Source: Vespa crabro (taxonomy: Eukaryota > Arthropoda > Insecta > Hymenoptera > Vespidae). From it: DNA of 64,000 nucleotides. Positions 1-13,691 of this stretch are shown one piece after another. The stretch is from assembly GCF_910589235.1 (NCBI RefSeq), contig NC_060965.1, positions 8,070,255 to 8,134,254 on the forward strand, in the 5' to 3' direction. The translations under genes and the position numbers were made by a program. The notes beneath the pieces were generated by a model that ran no database searches, was not told the origin of the DNA, and saw nothing but the letters and a program-made list of their open reading frames with translations. The stretch's first letter is position 1. Every line of letters starts with the position of its first letter.

Positions 1-2230
1 TCATTGTTATTATTGTTATTGATGTTGTTATTATTGTTATTATTGTTATTATTGTTATTATTGTCATTATAGTTATTGTTGTTATTGTTGTTATTATTGT
101 TGTTATTTTTTTTATTGTTTTTATTGTTATTATGTTTATTATTGTTATTGTTGTTATTATTGTTATTATCGTTGTTATTGTTATTATTGTGATTATTGTT
201 ATTATTGTTATTATTGGTATTGTTATTGTTATTATTGTTATTATTGTTATTATTGTTGTTATTGTTATTATTGTAATTATTGTTATTATTGTTATTATTG
301 TTATTGATGTTGTTATTATTACTGTTATTATTGTTTTTATTGATATTATTGTTATTATTGTTATTATTGTTATTATCGTTATTATCGTTATAATTGTTAT
401 TATTGTTATTATCGTTATTATTGTTACTATTGTTATTATTGTTATTATTGTTATTATTTTTATTATTGTTACTATAGTTATTATTGTTATTATTGTTATA
501 ATTGTTATTACTGTTATTATTGTTATTATTGTTATTATAGTTGTTATTGTTATTATTGTTATTATTGTTATTATTGGTATAATTTTTAGAATTGTTATTA
601 TTGTTATTATTGTTATTATTGTGATTATTGTTATTATTGTTATTATTGTTATTAATGTTATTGTTACTGTTATTATTGTTATTATTGTTATTATTGTTAT
701 TGTTGTTATTATTGTTATTATTGTTATTATTGTTATTGTTGTTATTATTGTTATTATCGTTAATATTGTTATTATTGCGATTATTGCTATTATTGTTAAT
801 ATTTTTATTGTTGTTATTATTGTTACTATTGTTGTTATTGTTGTTATTGTTATTATTGTTATTATTGATATTATTGTTATTAATGTTGTTATTGTTATTG
901 TTATTATTGTTATTATTGTTATTATTGTTACTCTTGTTATTGTTATTGTTGTTATTATTGTTATTATCGTTGTTATTGTTATTATTGTTATTTTTGTTAT
1001 TATTTTTATTATTGTTATTGTTATTGTTATTGTTATTTTTAATGTTATTGTTATTATTGTTATTATTGCTATTATTGTTGTTATTATTATTATTGTTATT
1101 ATTGTTATTGATGTTGTTATTATTGTTGTTATTGTTATTATTGTTATTATTGTTATTATTGTTGTTATTGTTATTGTTATTATTGTTATTATTGTTATTA
1201 ATGTTATTGTTATTATTGTTATTATAGTTGTTATTCTTATTATTGTAATTATTGTTATTATTGTTATTATTTTTATTGATGTTGTTATTATTGTTATTAT
1301 TGTTATTATTGTTATTATTGTTATTATTGTTATTGTTGTTATTGTTGTTATTATTGCTATTATTGTTGTTGTTATCATTATTTTTATTATTGTTATTGTT
1401 ATTGTTATTGTTATTGTTATTATTGTTATTATTGTTATTATTGTTATTGTTGTTATTATTGTTATTATCGTTAATATTGTTATTATTGTTATTATTGTTA
1501 TTATTGTTATTATTGCTGTTGTTATTATTATTTTTATTATTGTTATTATTGTTATTATTGTTGTTATTGTTATTATTGTAATTATTGTTATCATTGTTAT
1601 TATTGTTATTGATGTTGTTATTATTGTTATTATTGTTATTATTGTTATTATTGTTATTATAGTTATTGTTGTTATTGTTGTTATTATTGTTGTTATTTTT
1701 GTTATTGTTATTATTGTTATTATTGTTATTATTGTTATTGTTGTTATTATTGTTATTATCGTTGTTATTGTTATTATTGTTATTGTTGTTATTGATGTTG
1801 TTATTATTGTTATTATTGTTATTATTGTTATTATTGTTATTATTGTTATTGTTGTTATTGTTGTTATTATTGCTATTATTGTTGTTGTTATTAATATTTT
1901 TATTATTGTTATTGTTATTGTTATTGTTATTATTGCTATTATTGTTATTATTGTTATTGTTGTTATTATTTTTATTATCGTTAATATTGTTATTATTGCT
2001 ATTATTGCTATTATTGTTAATATTTTTATTGTTGGTATTATTGTTACTATTCTTGTTTTTGGTATTATTGTTATTATTGTCATTATTGTTATTATTGTTG
2101 TTATTGTTATTGTTGTTATTATTGTTATTATCGTTAATATTGTTAATATTTTTATTGTTGTCATTATTGTTACTATTGTTGTTATTGTTGTTATTGTTAT
2201 TATTGTTATTATTGTTATTATTGTTATTAT
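1..2230 (+). repeat. Left segment: copy of the 13.3-14.0 kb block plus variant blocks
   Basis: Positions 1 to about 705 repeat 13309 to about 14013 at a constant spacing of 13,308. Both carry the eight-T tract (about 107 and 13420), the in-phase ATG (131 and 13439) and the GGTATAATTTTTAGA landmark (576 and 13884). After about 705 the segment moves into blocks with ATC-GTT-AAT and repeated GCT triplets, including a pair of ATCGTTAAT sites 153 bases apart (C at 1979 and 2132). No gene is seen. Confidence 0.8.
576..592 (+). repeat. Landmark A (GGTATAATTTTTAGA), first of ten copies
   Basis: This is the least repeat-like short sequence in the window, in phase as GGT-ATA-ATT-TTT-AGA-ATT. Copies begin at about 576, 9540, 13884, 16868, 18821, 21805, 25723, 27955, 34168 and 36400. 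Five copies (576, 13884, 18821, 27955, 36400) are preceded by TATAGTTGTT and followed by ATTAATGTTATTG. The other five (9540, 16868, 21805, 25723, 34168) have TATAGTTATT before and TTTATGTTATTG after. Blocks near 30.9, 39.3, 42.1, 48.3 and 50.3 kb have the surrounding sequence without the landmark. It serves as a marker for duplication; no function is implied. Confidence 0.9.
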
Positions 2231-3997
2231 TGTAATTATTGTTATTATTGTTATTATTCTTATTGATGTTGTTATTATTGTTACTATTGTTATTGTTATT
2301 GTTGTTATTATTGTTATTATCGTTGTTATTGTTATTATTGTTATTTTTGTTATTATTTTTATTATTGTTAGTGTTATTGTTTTTGTTATTTTTAATGTTA
2401 TTGTTATTATTGTTTTTATTGCTTTTATTGTTATTGTTGTTATTATTTTTATTAATGTTATTGTTATTGTTATTGTTATTGTTATTATTGTTATTATTGT
2501 TATCATTGTTATTATTGTTGTTATTGTTATTATTGTTATTGATTTTGTTATTATTGTTATTAATGTTATTATTGTTATTATTGTTATTGTTATTATTGTT
2601 ATTATAGTTATTGTTGTTATTGTTGTTATTATTGTTGTTATTTTTGTTATTGTTATTATTGTTATTATTGTTATTATTGTTATTGTTGTTATTATTGTTA
2701 TTATTATTATTGTTGTTATTATTGTTGTTATTTTTGTTATTGTTATTATTGTTATTATTGTTATTGTTGTTATTATTGTTGTTAGTGTTGTTATTGTTAT
2801 TATTGTTATTGTTGTTATTATTGTTATTATCGTTATTATTGTTACTATTGTGATTATTGTTATTATTGTTATTATTGTTATTATTCTTATTGTTATTGTT
2901 ATTATTGTTATTATTGTTATTATTGTTATTATTGTTGTTATTGTTATTATTGTAATTATTATTATTTTTGTTATTATTGTTGTTATTTTTGTTATTGTTA
3001 TTATTGTTATAATTGTTATTGTTGTTATTATTGTTGTTAGTGTTGTTATTGTTATTATTGTTATTGTTGTTATTATTGTTATTATCGTTGTTATTGTTAT
3101 TATTGTGATTACTGTTATTATTGTTATTATTGTTATTATTCTTATTGTTATTGTTATTATTGTTATTATTGTTATTATTGTTGTTATTGTTATTATTGTA
3201 ATTATTGTTATCATTGTTATTATTGTTATTGATGTTGTTATTATTGTTATTATTGTTATTATTGTCATTATAGTTATTGTTGTTATTGTTGTTATTATTG
3301 TTGTTATTTTTGTTATTGTAATTATTGTTATCATTGTTATTATTGTTATTGATGTTGTTATTATTGTTATTATTGTTATTATTGTTATTATTGTTATTAT
3401 AGTTATTGTTGATATTATTGTTGTAATTTTTGTTATTGTTATTATTGTTATTATTGTTATTATTGTTATTGTTGTTATTATTGTTATTATCGTTAATATT
3501 GTTATTATTGTTATTATTGTTATTATTGTTATTATTGTTGTTGTTGTTATTATTTTTAATATTGTTATTATTGTTATTATTGTTGTTATTGTTATTATTG
3601 TAATTATTGTTATCATTGTTATTATTGTTATTGATGTTGTTATTATTGTTATTATTGTTATTATTGTTATTATTGTTATTATAGTTATTGTTGTTATTAT
3701 TGTTGTAATTTTTGTTATTGTTATTATTGTTATTATTGTTATTATTGTTATTGTTGTTATTATTGTTATTATCGTTGTTATTGTTATTATTGTGATTATT
3801 GTTAATATTGTTATTATTGGTATTGTTATTGTTATTATTGTTATTATTGTTATTATTGTAATTATTGTTATTATTGTTATTATTGTTATTGATGTTGTTA
3901 TTATTGTTATTATTGTAATTATAGTTATTATTGTTATTGTTGTTATTGATGTTGTTATTATTGTTATTATTGTTATTATTGTTATTATTGTTATTAT
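2231..3997 (+). repeat. 1,767-base tandem unit, copy 1
   Basis: The stretch starting at TGTAATTATTG with a CTT triplet near 2259 recurs 1,767 bases later with the same order of variants: GTT-AGT-GTT, TTTTTGTTATT blocks, TTTATTGCTTTTATTG, and GTAATTATTATTATTTTTG. Copy 1 has TATTATTCTT preceded by GTT where copy 2 has GATATT. Copy 1 has a TATAG at about 3401 where copy 2 has TATTG. The low number of differences suggests a recent duplication. No gene is seen. Confidence 0.85.
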
Positions 3998-5764
3998 TGT
4001 AATTATTGTTATTATTGATATTATTCTTATTGATGTTGTTATTATTGTTACTATTGTTATTGTTATTGTTGTTATTATTGTTATTATCGTTGTTATTGTT
4101 ATTATTGTTATTTTTGTTATTATTTTTATTATTGTTAGTGTTATTGTTTTTGTTATTTTTAATGTTATTGTTATTATTGTTTTTATTGCTTTTATTGTTA
4201 TTGTTGTTATTATTTTTATTAATGTTATTGTTATTGTTATTGTTATTGTTATTATTGTTATTATTGTTATCATTGTTATTATTGTTGTTATTGTTATTAT
4301 TGTTATTGATTTTGTTATTATTGTTATTAATGTTATTATTGTTATTATTGTTATTGTTATTATTGTTATTATAGTTATTGTTGTTATTGTTGTTATTATT
4401 GTTGTTATTTTTGTTATTGTTATTATTGTTATTATTGTTATTATTGTTATTGTTGTTATTATTGTTATTATTATTATTGTTGTTATTATTGTTGTTATTT
4501 TTGTTATTGTTATTATTGTTATTATTGTTATTGTTGTTATTATTGTTGTTAGTGTTGTTATTGTTATTATTGTTATTGTTGTTATTATTGTTATTAACGT
4601 TATTATTGTTACTATTGTGATTATTGTTATTATTGTTATTATTGTTATTATTCTTATTGTTATTGTTATTATTGTTATTATTGTTATTATTGTTATTATT
4701 GTTGTTATTGTTATTATTGTAATTATTATTATTTTTGTTATTATTGTTGTTATTTTTGTTATTGTTATTATTGTTATAATTGTTATTGTTGTTATTATTG
4801 TTGTTAGTGTTGTTATTGTTATTATTGTTATTGTTGTTATTATTGTTATTATCGTTGTTATTGTTATTATTGTGATTACTGTTATTATTGTTATTATTGT
4901 TATTATTCTTATTGTTATTGTTATTATTGTTATTATTGTTATTATTGTTGTTATTGTTATTATTGTAATTATTGTTATCATTGTTATTATTGTTATTGAT
5001 GTTGTTATTATTGTTATTATTGTTATTATTGTCATTATAGTTATTGTTGTTATTGTTGTTATTATTGTTGTTATTTTTGTTATTGTAATTATTGTTATCA
5101 TTGTTATTATTGTTATTGATGTTGTTATTATTGTTATTATTGTTATTATTGTTATTATTGTTATTATTGTTATTGTTGTTATTATTGTTGTAATTTTTGT
5201 TATTGTTATTATTGTTATTATTGTTATTATTGTTATTGTTGTTATTATTGTTATTATCGTTAATATTGTTATTATTGTTATTATTGTTATTATTGTTATT
5301 ATTGTTGTTGTTGTTATTATTTTTATTATTGTTATTATTGTTATTATTGTTGTTATTGTTATTATTGTAATTATTGTTATCATTGTTATTATTGTTATTG
5401 ATGTTGTTATTATTGTTATTATTGTTATTATTGTTATTATTGTTATTATAGTTATTGTTGTTATTATTGTTGTAATTTTTGTTATTGTTATTATTGTTAT
5501 TATTGTTATTATTGTTATTGTTGTTATTATTGTTATTATCGTTGTTATTGTTATTATTGTGATTATTGTTAATATTGTTATTATTGGTATTGTTATTGTT
5601 ATTATTGTTATTATTGTTATTATTGTTATTATTGTTATTATTGTTATTATTGTTATTGATGTTGTTATTATTGTTATTATTGTAATTATAGTTATTATTG
5701 TTATTGTTGTTATTGATGTTGTTATTATTGTTATTATTGTTATTATTGTTATTATTGTTATTAT
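3998..5764 (+). repeat. 1,767-base tandem unit, copy 2
   Basis: Direct second copy of 2231-3997 in the same triplet phase. It has the same succession of variants and a few private changes, for example GATATT near 4018 and ATTAACGTTATT near 4594 where copy 1 has ATTATCGTTATT. The right edge lies where the sequence passes into GTTATTGATGTTATTATTGC near 5780. The part from about 5215 onward is also the start of a block repeated at 50.9 kb. No gene is seen. Confidence 0.85.
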
Positions 5765-6234
5765 TGTTATTATTGTTATTGTTGTTATTGATGTTATTAT
5801 TGCTATTATTGTTGTTGTTATTAATATTTTTATTATTGTTATTGTTATTGTTATTGTTATTGTTATTGTTATTGTTATTGTTATTATTGCTATTATTGTT
5901 ATTATTGTTATTGTTGTTATTATTGTTATTACCGTTAATATTGTTATTATTGCTATTATTGCTATTATTGTTAATATTTTTATTGTTGGTATTATTGTTA
6001 CTATTCTTGTTATTGTTATTAATGTTATTATTGTTATTATTGTTATTATTGTTGTTATTGTTATTGTTGTTATTATTGTTATTATCGTTAATATTGTTAT
6101 TATTGCTATTATTGCTATTATTGTTAATATTTTTATTGTTGTCATTATTGTTACTATTGTTGTTATTGTTGTTATTGTTATTATTGTTATTATTGTTATT
6201 ATTGTTATTATTGTTGTTATTGTTATTGTTATTA

Positions 6235-6247
6235 TTGTTATATTGTT
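6235..6247 (+). other. One-base loss (TTATATTG) that shifts triplet phase; first of six copies
   Basis: At this point GTTATTATTG is replaced by GTTATATTG, so the ATT/GTT triplets move from phase 0 to phase 2 (start position modulo 3). The same junction occurs near 15430, 20367, 45910, 51962 and 56602, always followed by TTATTATTGTTACTATTG. The block near 11.24 kb has similar flanks without the loss. The six sites look like one mutation copied by segmental duplication. Confidence 0.9.
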
Positions 6248-6564
6248 ATTATTGTTACTATTGTTATTGTTATTGTTGTTATTATTGTTATTATCGTTGT
6301 TATTGTTATTATTGTTATTTTTGTTATTATTTTTATTATTGTTATTGTTATTGTTATTGTTATTTTTAATGTTATTGTTATTATTGTTATTATTGTTATT
6401 ATTGCTTTTATTGTTATTGTTGTTAATATTTTTATTAATGTTATTGTTATTGTTATTGTTATTGTTATTATTGTTATTATTGTTATCATTGTTATTATTG
6501 TTGTTATTGTTATTAATGTAATTATTATTATTATTGTTATTGATGTTGTTATTATTGTTATTAA

Positions 6565-6582
6565 TGTTATTATTATTTATTA
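6565..6582 (+). other. One-base gain (ATTATTTATT) restoring phase; first of three copies
   Basis: An extra T in ATTATTTATTATTG moves the triplets back to the phase lost at 6241. The same gain is found near 52296 and 56937, each 334-335 bases after a copy of the one-base loss. The copies of the loss at 15430, 20367 and 45910 have no such compensation, so the array stays in its new phase after them. Confidence 0.85.
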
Positions 6583-9429
6583 TTGTTATTATTGCTATTA
6601 TTGTTACTATTGTTATTATAGTTATTGTTGTTATTGTTGTTATTATTGTTGTTATTTTTGTTATTGTTATTATTGTTATTATTGTTATTATTGTTATTGT
6701 TGTTATTATTGTTATTATTATTATTGTTGTTATTATTGTTGTTATTTTTGTTATTGTTATTATTGTTATTATTGTTACTGTTGTTATTATTGTTGTTAGT
6801 GTTGTTATTGTTATTATTGTTATTGTTGATATTATTGTTATTATCGTTGTTATTGTTATTATTGTGATTATTGTTATTATTGTTATTATTGTTATTATTG
6901 TTATTATTGTTATTGTTATTGTTATTATTGTTATTATTGTTATTATTGTTATAATCGTTATTATTATTATTATTGCTATTATTGTTATCTTTGATATTAT
7001 TTTTATTAATGTGATTGTTATTGTTATTGTTATTGTTATTATTGTTATTATTGTTATTATTGTTATTATTGTTGTTATTGTTATTATTGTAATTATTGTT
7101 ATTATTGTTATTATTGTTATTATTATTATTTTTGTTATTATTGTTGTTATTTTTGTTATTGTTATTATTGTTATTATTGTTATTGTTGTTATTATTGTTG
7201 TTAGTGTTGTTATTGTTATTATTTTTATCATTGTTATTATTGTTGTTATCGTTGTTATTGTTATTATTGTGATTATTGTGATTATTGTTATTATTGTTAT
7301 TATTGTTATTGTTATTGTTATTGTTATTGTTATTGTTATTATTGTTATTATTGTTGTTATTGTTATTATTGTAATTATTGTTATCATTGTTATTATTGTT
7401 ATTGATGTTATTATTATTGTTATTATTGTTATTATTGTTATTATTGTTATTATAGTTATTGTTGTTATTGTTGTTATTATTGTTGTAATTTTTGTTATTG
7501 GTATTATTGTTATTATTGTTATTATTGTTATTGTTGTTATTATTGTTATTATCGTTGTTATTGTTATTATTGTGATTATTGTTAATATTGTTATTATTGG
7601 TATTGTTATTGTTATTATTGTTATTATTGTTATTATTGTTGTTATTGTTATTATTGTAATTATTGTTATTATTGTTATTATTGTTATTGATGTTGTTATT
7701 ATTGTTATAATTGTAATTATAGTTATTATTGTTATTGTTGTTATTGATGTTGTTATTATTGTTATTATTGTTATTATTGTTATTATTGTTATTGTTGTTA
7801 TTGTTGTTATTATTGCTATTATTGTTGTTGTTATTAATATTTTTATTATTGTTATTGTTATTGTTATTGTTATTGTTATTGTTATTGTTATTGTTATTAT
7901 TGCTATTATTGTTATTATTGTTATTGTTGTTATTATTGTTATTATCGTTAATATTGTTATTATTGCTATTATTGCTATTATTGTTAATATTTTTATTGTT
8001 GGTATTATTGTTACTATTCTTGTTATTGTTATTAATGTTATTATTGTTATTATTGTTATTATTGTTGTTATTGTTATTGTTGTTATTATTGTTATTATCG
8101 TTAATATTGTTATTATTGCTATTATTGCTATTATTGTTATTATTGCTGTTGTTATTATTATTTTTATTATTGTTATTATTGTTATTATTGTTGTTATTGT
8201 TATTATTGTAATTATTGTTATCATTGTTATTATTGTTATTGATGTTGTTATTATTGTTATTATTGTTATTATTGTTATTATTGTTATTATAGTTATTGTT
8301 GTTATTGTTGTTATTATTGTTGTTATTTTTGTTATTGTTATTATTGTTATTATTGTTATTATTGTTATTGTTGTTATTATTGTTATTATCGTTGTTATTG
8401 TTATTATTGTTATTGTTGTTATTGATGTTGTTATTATTGTTATTATTGTTATTATTGTTATTATTGTTATTATTGTTATTGTTGTTATTGTTGTTATTAT
8501 TGCTATTATTGTTGTTGTTATTAATATTTTTATTATTGTTATTGTTATTGTTATTGTTATTGTTATTGTTATTGTTATTGTTATTATTGCTATTATTGTT
8601 ATTATTGTTATTGTTGTTATTATTGTTATTATCGTTAATATTGTTATTATTGCTATTATTGCTATTATTGTTAATATTTTTATTGTTCGTATTATTGTTA
8701 CTATTCTTGTTTTTGGTATTATTGTTATTATTGTCATTATTGTTATTATTGTTGTTATTGTTATTGTTGTTATTATTGTTAATATCGTTAATATTGTTAT
8801 TATTTCTATTATTGCTATTATTGTTAATATTTTTATTGTTGTCATTATTGTTACTATTGTTGTTATTGTTGTTATTGTTATTATTGTTATTATTGTTATT
8901 ATTGTTATAATTGTAATTATTGTTATTATTGTTATTATTCTTATTGATGTTGTTATTATTGTTACTATTGTTATTGTTATTGTTGTTATTATTGTTATTA
9001 TCGTTGTTATTGTTATTATTGTTATTTTTGTTATTATTTTTATTATTGTTAGTGTTATTGTTTTTGTTATTTTTAATGTTATTGTTATTATTGTTTTTAT
9101 TGCTTTTATTGTTATTGTTGTTATTATTTTTATTAATGTTATTGTTATTGTAATTATTATTGTTATTATTGTTATTATTGTTATCATTGTTATTATTGTT
9201 GTTATTGTTATTATTGTTATTGATTTTGTTATTATTGTTATTAATGTTATTATTGTTATTATTGTTATTGTTATTATTGTTATTATAGTTATTGTTGTTA
9301 TTGTTGTTATTATTGTTGTTATTTTTGTTATTGTTATTATTGTTATTATTGTTATTATTGTTATTGTTGTTATTATTGTTATTATTATTATTGTTGTTAT
9401 TATTGTTGTTATTTTTGTTATTGTTATTA

Positions 9430-12400
9430 TTGTTACTATAGTTATTATTGTTATTATTGTTATAATTGTTATTACTGTTATTATTGTTATTATTGTTATT
9501 ATAGTTATTATTGTTATTATTGTTATTATTGTTATTATTGGTATAATTTTTAGAATTGTTATTATTGTTATTATTGTTATTATTGTTATTATTGTTATTA
9601 TTGTTATTATTGTTATTTATGTTATTGTTACTGTTATTATTGTTATTATTGTTATTATTGTTATTGTTGTTATTATTGTTATTATTGTTATTGTTTTTAT
9701 TATTGTTGTTATTGTTGTTATTGTTATTATTGTTATTATTGTAATTATTGTTATTATTGTTATTATTGTTATTGATGTTGTTATTATTGTTATTATTGTT
9801 ATTATTGTTATTATTGTTATTGTTGTTATTATTGTTGTTATTGTTGTTATTATTGCTATTATTGTTATTGTTGTTATTATTGTTATTATTGTTATTATTG
9901 TTATTATTGTTATTGTTGTTATTATTGTTATTATCGTTGTTATTGTTATTATTTTGATTATTGTTATTATTGTTATTTTTGTTATTGTTATTGTTATTAT
10001 TGTTATTATTGTTATTATTGTTGTTATTGTTATTATTGTAATTATTGTTATTATTGTTATTATTGTTATTGATGTTGTTACTATTGTTATTATTGTTATT
10101 ATTGTTATTATTGTTATTGTTGTTATTGTTGTTATTATTGCTATTATTGTTGTTGTTATTATTACTTTTATTATTGTTATTGTTATTGTTATTGTTATTG
10201 TTATTGTTATTGTTATTATTGTTATTATTGTTATTGTTGTTATTATTGTTATTATCGTTAATATTGTTATTATTGTTATTCTTGTTATTATTGTTATTAT
10301 TGTTGTTGTTGTTATTATTTTTATTATTGTTATTATTGTCATTATTGTTGTTATTGTTATTATTGTAATTATTGTTATCATTGTTATTATTGTTATTGAT
10401 GTTGTTATTATTGTTATTATTGTTATTATTGTTATTATTGTTATTATAGTTATTGTTGTTATTGTTGTTATTATTGTTGTAATTTTTGTTATTGTTATTA
10501 TTGTTATTATTGTTATTATTGTTATTGTTGTTATTATTGTTATTATCGTTGTTATTGTTATTATTGTGATTATTGTTAATATTGTTATTATTGGTTTTGT
10601 TATTGTTATTATTGTTATTATTGTTATTATTGTTGTTATTGTTATTATTGTAATTATTGTTATTATTGTTATTATTGTTATTGATGTTGTTATTATTGTT
10701 ATTATTGTAATTATAGTTATTATTGTTATTGTTGTTATTGATGTTGTTATTATTGTTATTATTGTTATTATTGTTATTATTGTTATTATTGTTATTGTTG
10801 TTATTGTTGTTATTATTGCTATTATTGTTGTTGTTATTAATATTTTTATTATTGTTATTGTTATTGTTATTGTTATTGTTATTGTTATTGTTATTGTTAT
10901 TATTGCTATTATTGTTATTATTGTTATTGTTGTTATTATTGTTATTATCGTTAATATTGTTATTATTGCTATTATTGCTATTATTGTTAATATTTTTATT
11001 GTTGGTATTATTGTTACTATTGTTGTTATTGTTATTAATGTTATTATTGTTATTATTGTTATTATTGTTATTATTGTTATTGTTGTTATTATTGTTATTA
11101 TCGTTAATATTGTTATTATTGCTATTATTGCTATTATTGTTAATATTTTTACTGTTGTCATTATTGTTACTATTGTTGTTATTGTTGTTATTGTTATTAT
11201 TGTTATTATTGTTATTATTGTTATTATTGTTGTTATTGTTATTGTTATTATTGTTATTATTGTTATTATTGTTACTATTGTTATTGTTATTGTTGTTATT
11301 ATTGTTATTATCGTTGTTATTGTTATTATTGTTATTTTTGTTATTATTTTTATTATTGTTATTGTTATTGTTATTGTTATTTTTAATGTTATTGTTATTA
11401 TTGTTATTATTGTTATTATTGCTTTTATTGTTATTGTTGTTATTATTTTTATTAATGTTATTGTTATTGTTATTGTTATTGTTATTATTGTTATTATTGT
11501 TATCATTGTTATTATTGTTGTTATTGTTATTATTGTAATTATTATTATTATTGTTATTGATGTTGTTATTATTGTTATTAATGTTATTATTGTTATTATT
11601 GTTATTATTGTTACTATTGTTATTATAGTTATTGTTGTTATTGTTGTTATTATTGTTGTTATTTTTGTTATTGTTATTATTGTTATTATTGTTATTATTG
11701 TTATTGTTGTTATTATTGTTATTATTATTATTGTTGTTATTATTGTTGTTATTTTTGTTATTGTTATTATTGTTATTATTGTTATTGTTGTTATTATTGT
11801 TATTATTGTTATTATTGTTATTATTGTTATTGTTATTGTTATTATTGTTATTATTGTTATTATTGTTATTATCGTTATTATTATTAATATTGCTATTATT
11901 GTTATCTTTGATATTATTTTTATTAATGTTATTGTTATTGTTATTGTTATTGTTATTATTGTTATTATTGTTATTATTGTTATTATTGTTATTATTGTTG
12001 TTATTGTTATTATTGTAATTATTGTTATTATTGTTATTATTGTTATTATTATTATTTTTGTTATTATTGTTGTTATTTTTGTTATTGTTATTATTGTCAT
12101 TATTGATATTGTTATTGTTATTGTTATTGTTATTGTTATTATTGTTATTATTGTTATTATTGTTATTGTTATTGTTATTGTTATTGTTATTATTGTTATT
12201 ATTGTTATTATTGTTGTTATTGTTATTATTGTGATTATTGTTATTATTGTTATTATTGTTATTATTGTTGTTATTGTTATTATTGTAATTATTGTTATTA
12301 TTGTTATTATTGTTATTGTTATTGTTATTGTTATTGTTATTGTTATTATTATTATTATTGTTATTATTGTTATTGTTGTTATTATTGTTATTATCGTTAA

Positions 12401-13691
12401 TATTGTTATTATTGTTATTATTGTTATTATTGTTATTATTCTTGTTGTTATTATTTTTATTATTGTTATTGTTATTGTTTTTGTTATTTTTAATGTTATT
12501 GTTATTATTGTTTTTATTGCTTTTATTGTTATTGTTGTTATTATTTTTATTAATGTTATTGTTATTGTTATTGTTATTGTTATTATTGTTATTATTGTTA
12601 TCATTGTTATTATTGTTGTTATTGTTATTATTGTTATTGATTTTGTTATTATTGTTATTAATGTTATTATTGTTATTATTGTTATTGTTATTATTGTTAT
12701 TATAGTTATTGTTGTTATTGTTGTTATTATTGTTGTTATTTTTGTTATTGTTATTATTGTTATTATTGTTATTATTGTTATTGTTGTTATTATTGTTATT
12801 ATTATTATTGTTGTTATTATTGTTGTTATTTTTGTTATTGTTATTATTGTTATTATTGTTATTGTTGTTATTATTGTTGTTAGTGTTGTTATTGTTATTA
12901 TTGTTATTGTTGTTATTATTGTTATTATCGTTATTATTGTTATTATTGTTATTATTGTTATTATTGTTATTATTGTTATTATTCTTATTGTTATTGTTAT
13001 TATTGTTATTATTGTTATTATTGTTATTATTGTTGTTATTGTTATTATTGTAATTATTATTATTTTTGTTATTATTGTTGTTATTTTTGTTATTGTTATT
13101 ATTGTTATAATTGTTATTGTTGTTATTATTGTTGTTAGTGTTGTTATTGTTATTATTGTTATTGTTGTTATTATTGTTATTATCGTTGTTATTGTTATTA
13201 TTGTGATTATTGTTATTATTGTTATTATTGTTATTATTCTTATTGTTATTGTTATTATTGTTATTATTGTTATTATTGTTGTTATTGTTATTATTGTAAT
13301 TATTGTTATCATTGTTATTATTGTTATTGATGTTGTTATTATTGTTATTATTGTTATTATTGTTATTATTGTTATTATAGTTATTGTTGTTATTGTTGTT
13401 ATTATTGTTGTTATTTTTTTTATTGTTTTTATTGTTATTATGTTTATTATTGTTATTGTTGTTATTATTGTTATTATCGTTGTTATTGTTATTATTGTGA
13501 TTATTGTTATTATTGTTATTATTGGTATTGTTATTGTTATTATTGTTATTATTGTTATTATTGTTGTTATTGTTATTATTGTAATTATTGTTATTATTGT
13601 TATTATTGTTATTGATGTTGTTATTATTACTGTTATTATTGTTTTTATTGATATTATTGTTATTATTGTTATTATTGTTATTATCGTTATT
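9430..13691 (+). repeat. Mosaic segment; 9.43-10.80 kb part repeated at 16.76 kb
   Basis: From about 9430 to 10800 this matches 16758-18137 at spacing 7,328 (7,337 after a small gap). Shared markers are TACTATAG (9434 and 16762), landmark A (9540 and 16868) and a GGTTTTG variant (10593 and 17930). A related copy starts near 25.6 kb. Further right are a 153-base-spaced ATCGTTAAT pair (C at 10949/11102), an ATCTTTGATATT site at 11904, a near copy of the 1,767-base unit at 12.5-13.3 kb, and the eight-T tract near 13420. No gene is seen. Confidence 0.75.

Larger units (their letters stand above)
5765..9429 (+). repeat. Mosaic segment; 5.2-8.1 kb part reappears at 50.9-53.9 kb
   Basis: From about 5215 to 8135 the sequence matches 50936-53862 at a spacing of 45,721, changing to 45,727 after about 7.7 kb. 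Shared markers include the ATCTTTGATATT site (6988 and 52709), the TTTTTATCATTG site (about 7223 and 52944), the GTTAGTG site (7200 and 52921), a one-base loss at 6241 and a one-base gain near 6575. It carries 153-base-spaced ATCGTTAAT pairs (C at 5933/6086, 7946/8099, 8633/8786). The 8.9-9.4 kb part resembles the 1,767-base unit. No gene is seen. Confidence 0.8.

Noticed and set aside
105..140. Eight-T tract as a transcription terminator (here and near 13420)
   Set aside because: No preceding GC-rich stem and no gene; the tract is a one-base variant of TTTTTGTTATT shared by duplicated blocks.
576..592. TATAAT-like promoter sequence in landmark A
   Set aside because: In a 85% A+T repeat such matches are expected by chance. 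No -35-like element, transcript or gene lies downstream, and its ten copies are explained by duplication.
132..6521. Open frame of 2,129 codons (Val/Ile repeats), and similar ones at 6534-15710 and 52255-56883
   Set aside because: They arise because ATT and GTT cannot become stops by one substitution. They end in phase shifts into poly-Leu, have no domain, no plausible start context, and the protein would be almost only Val and Ile.
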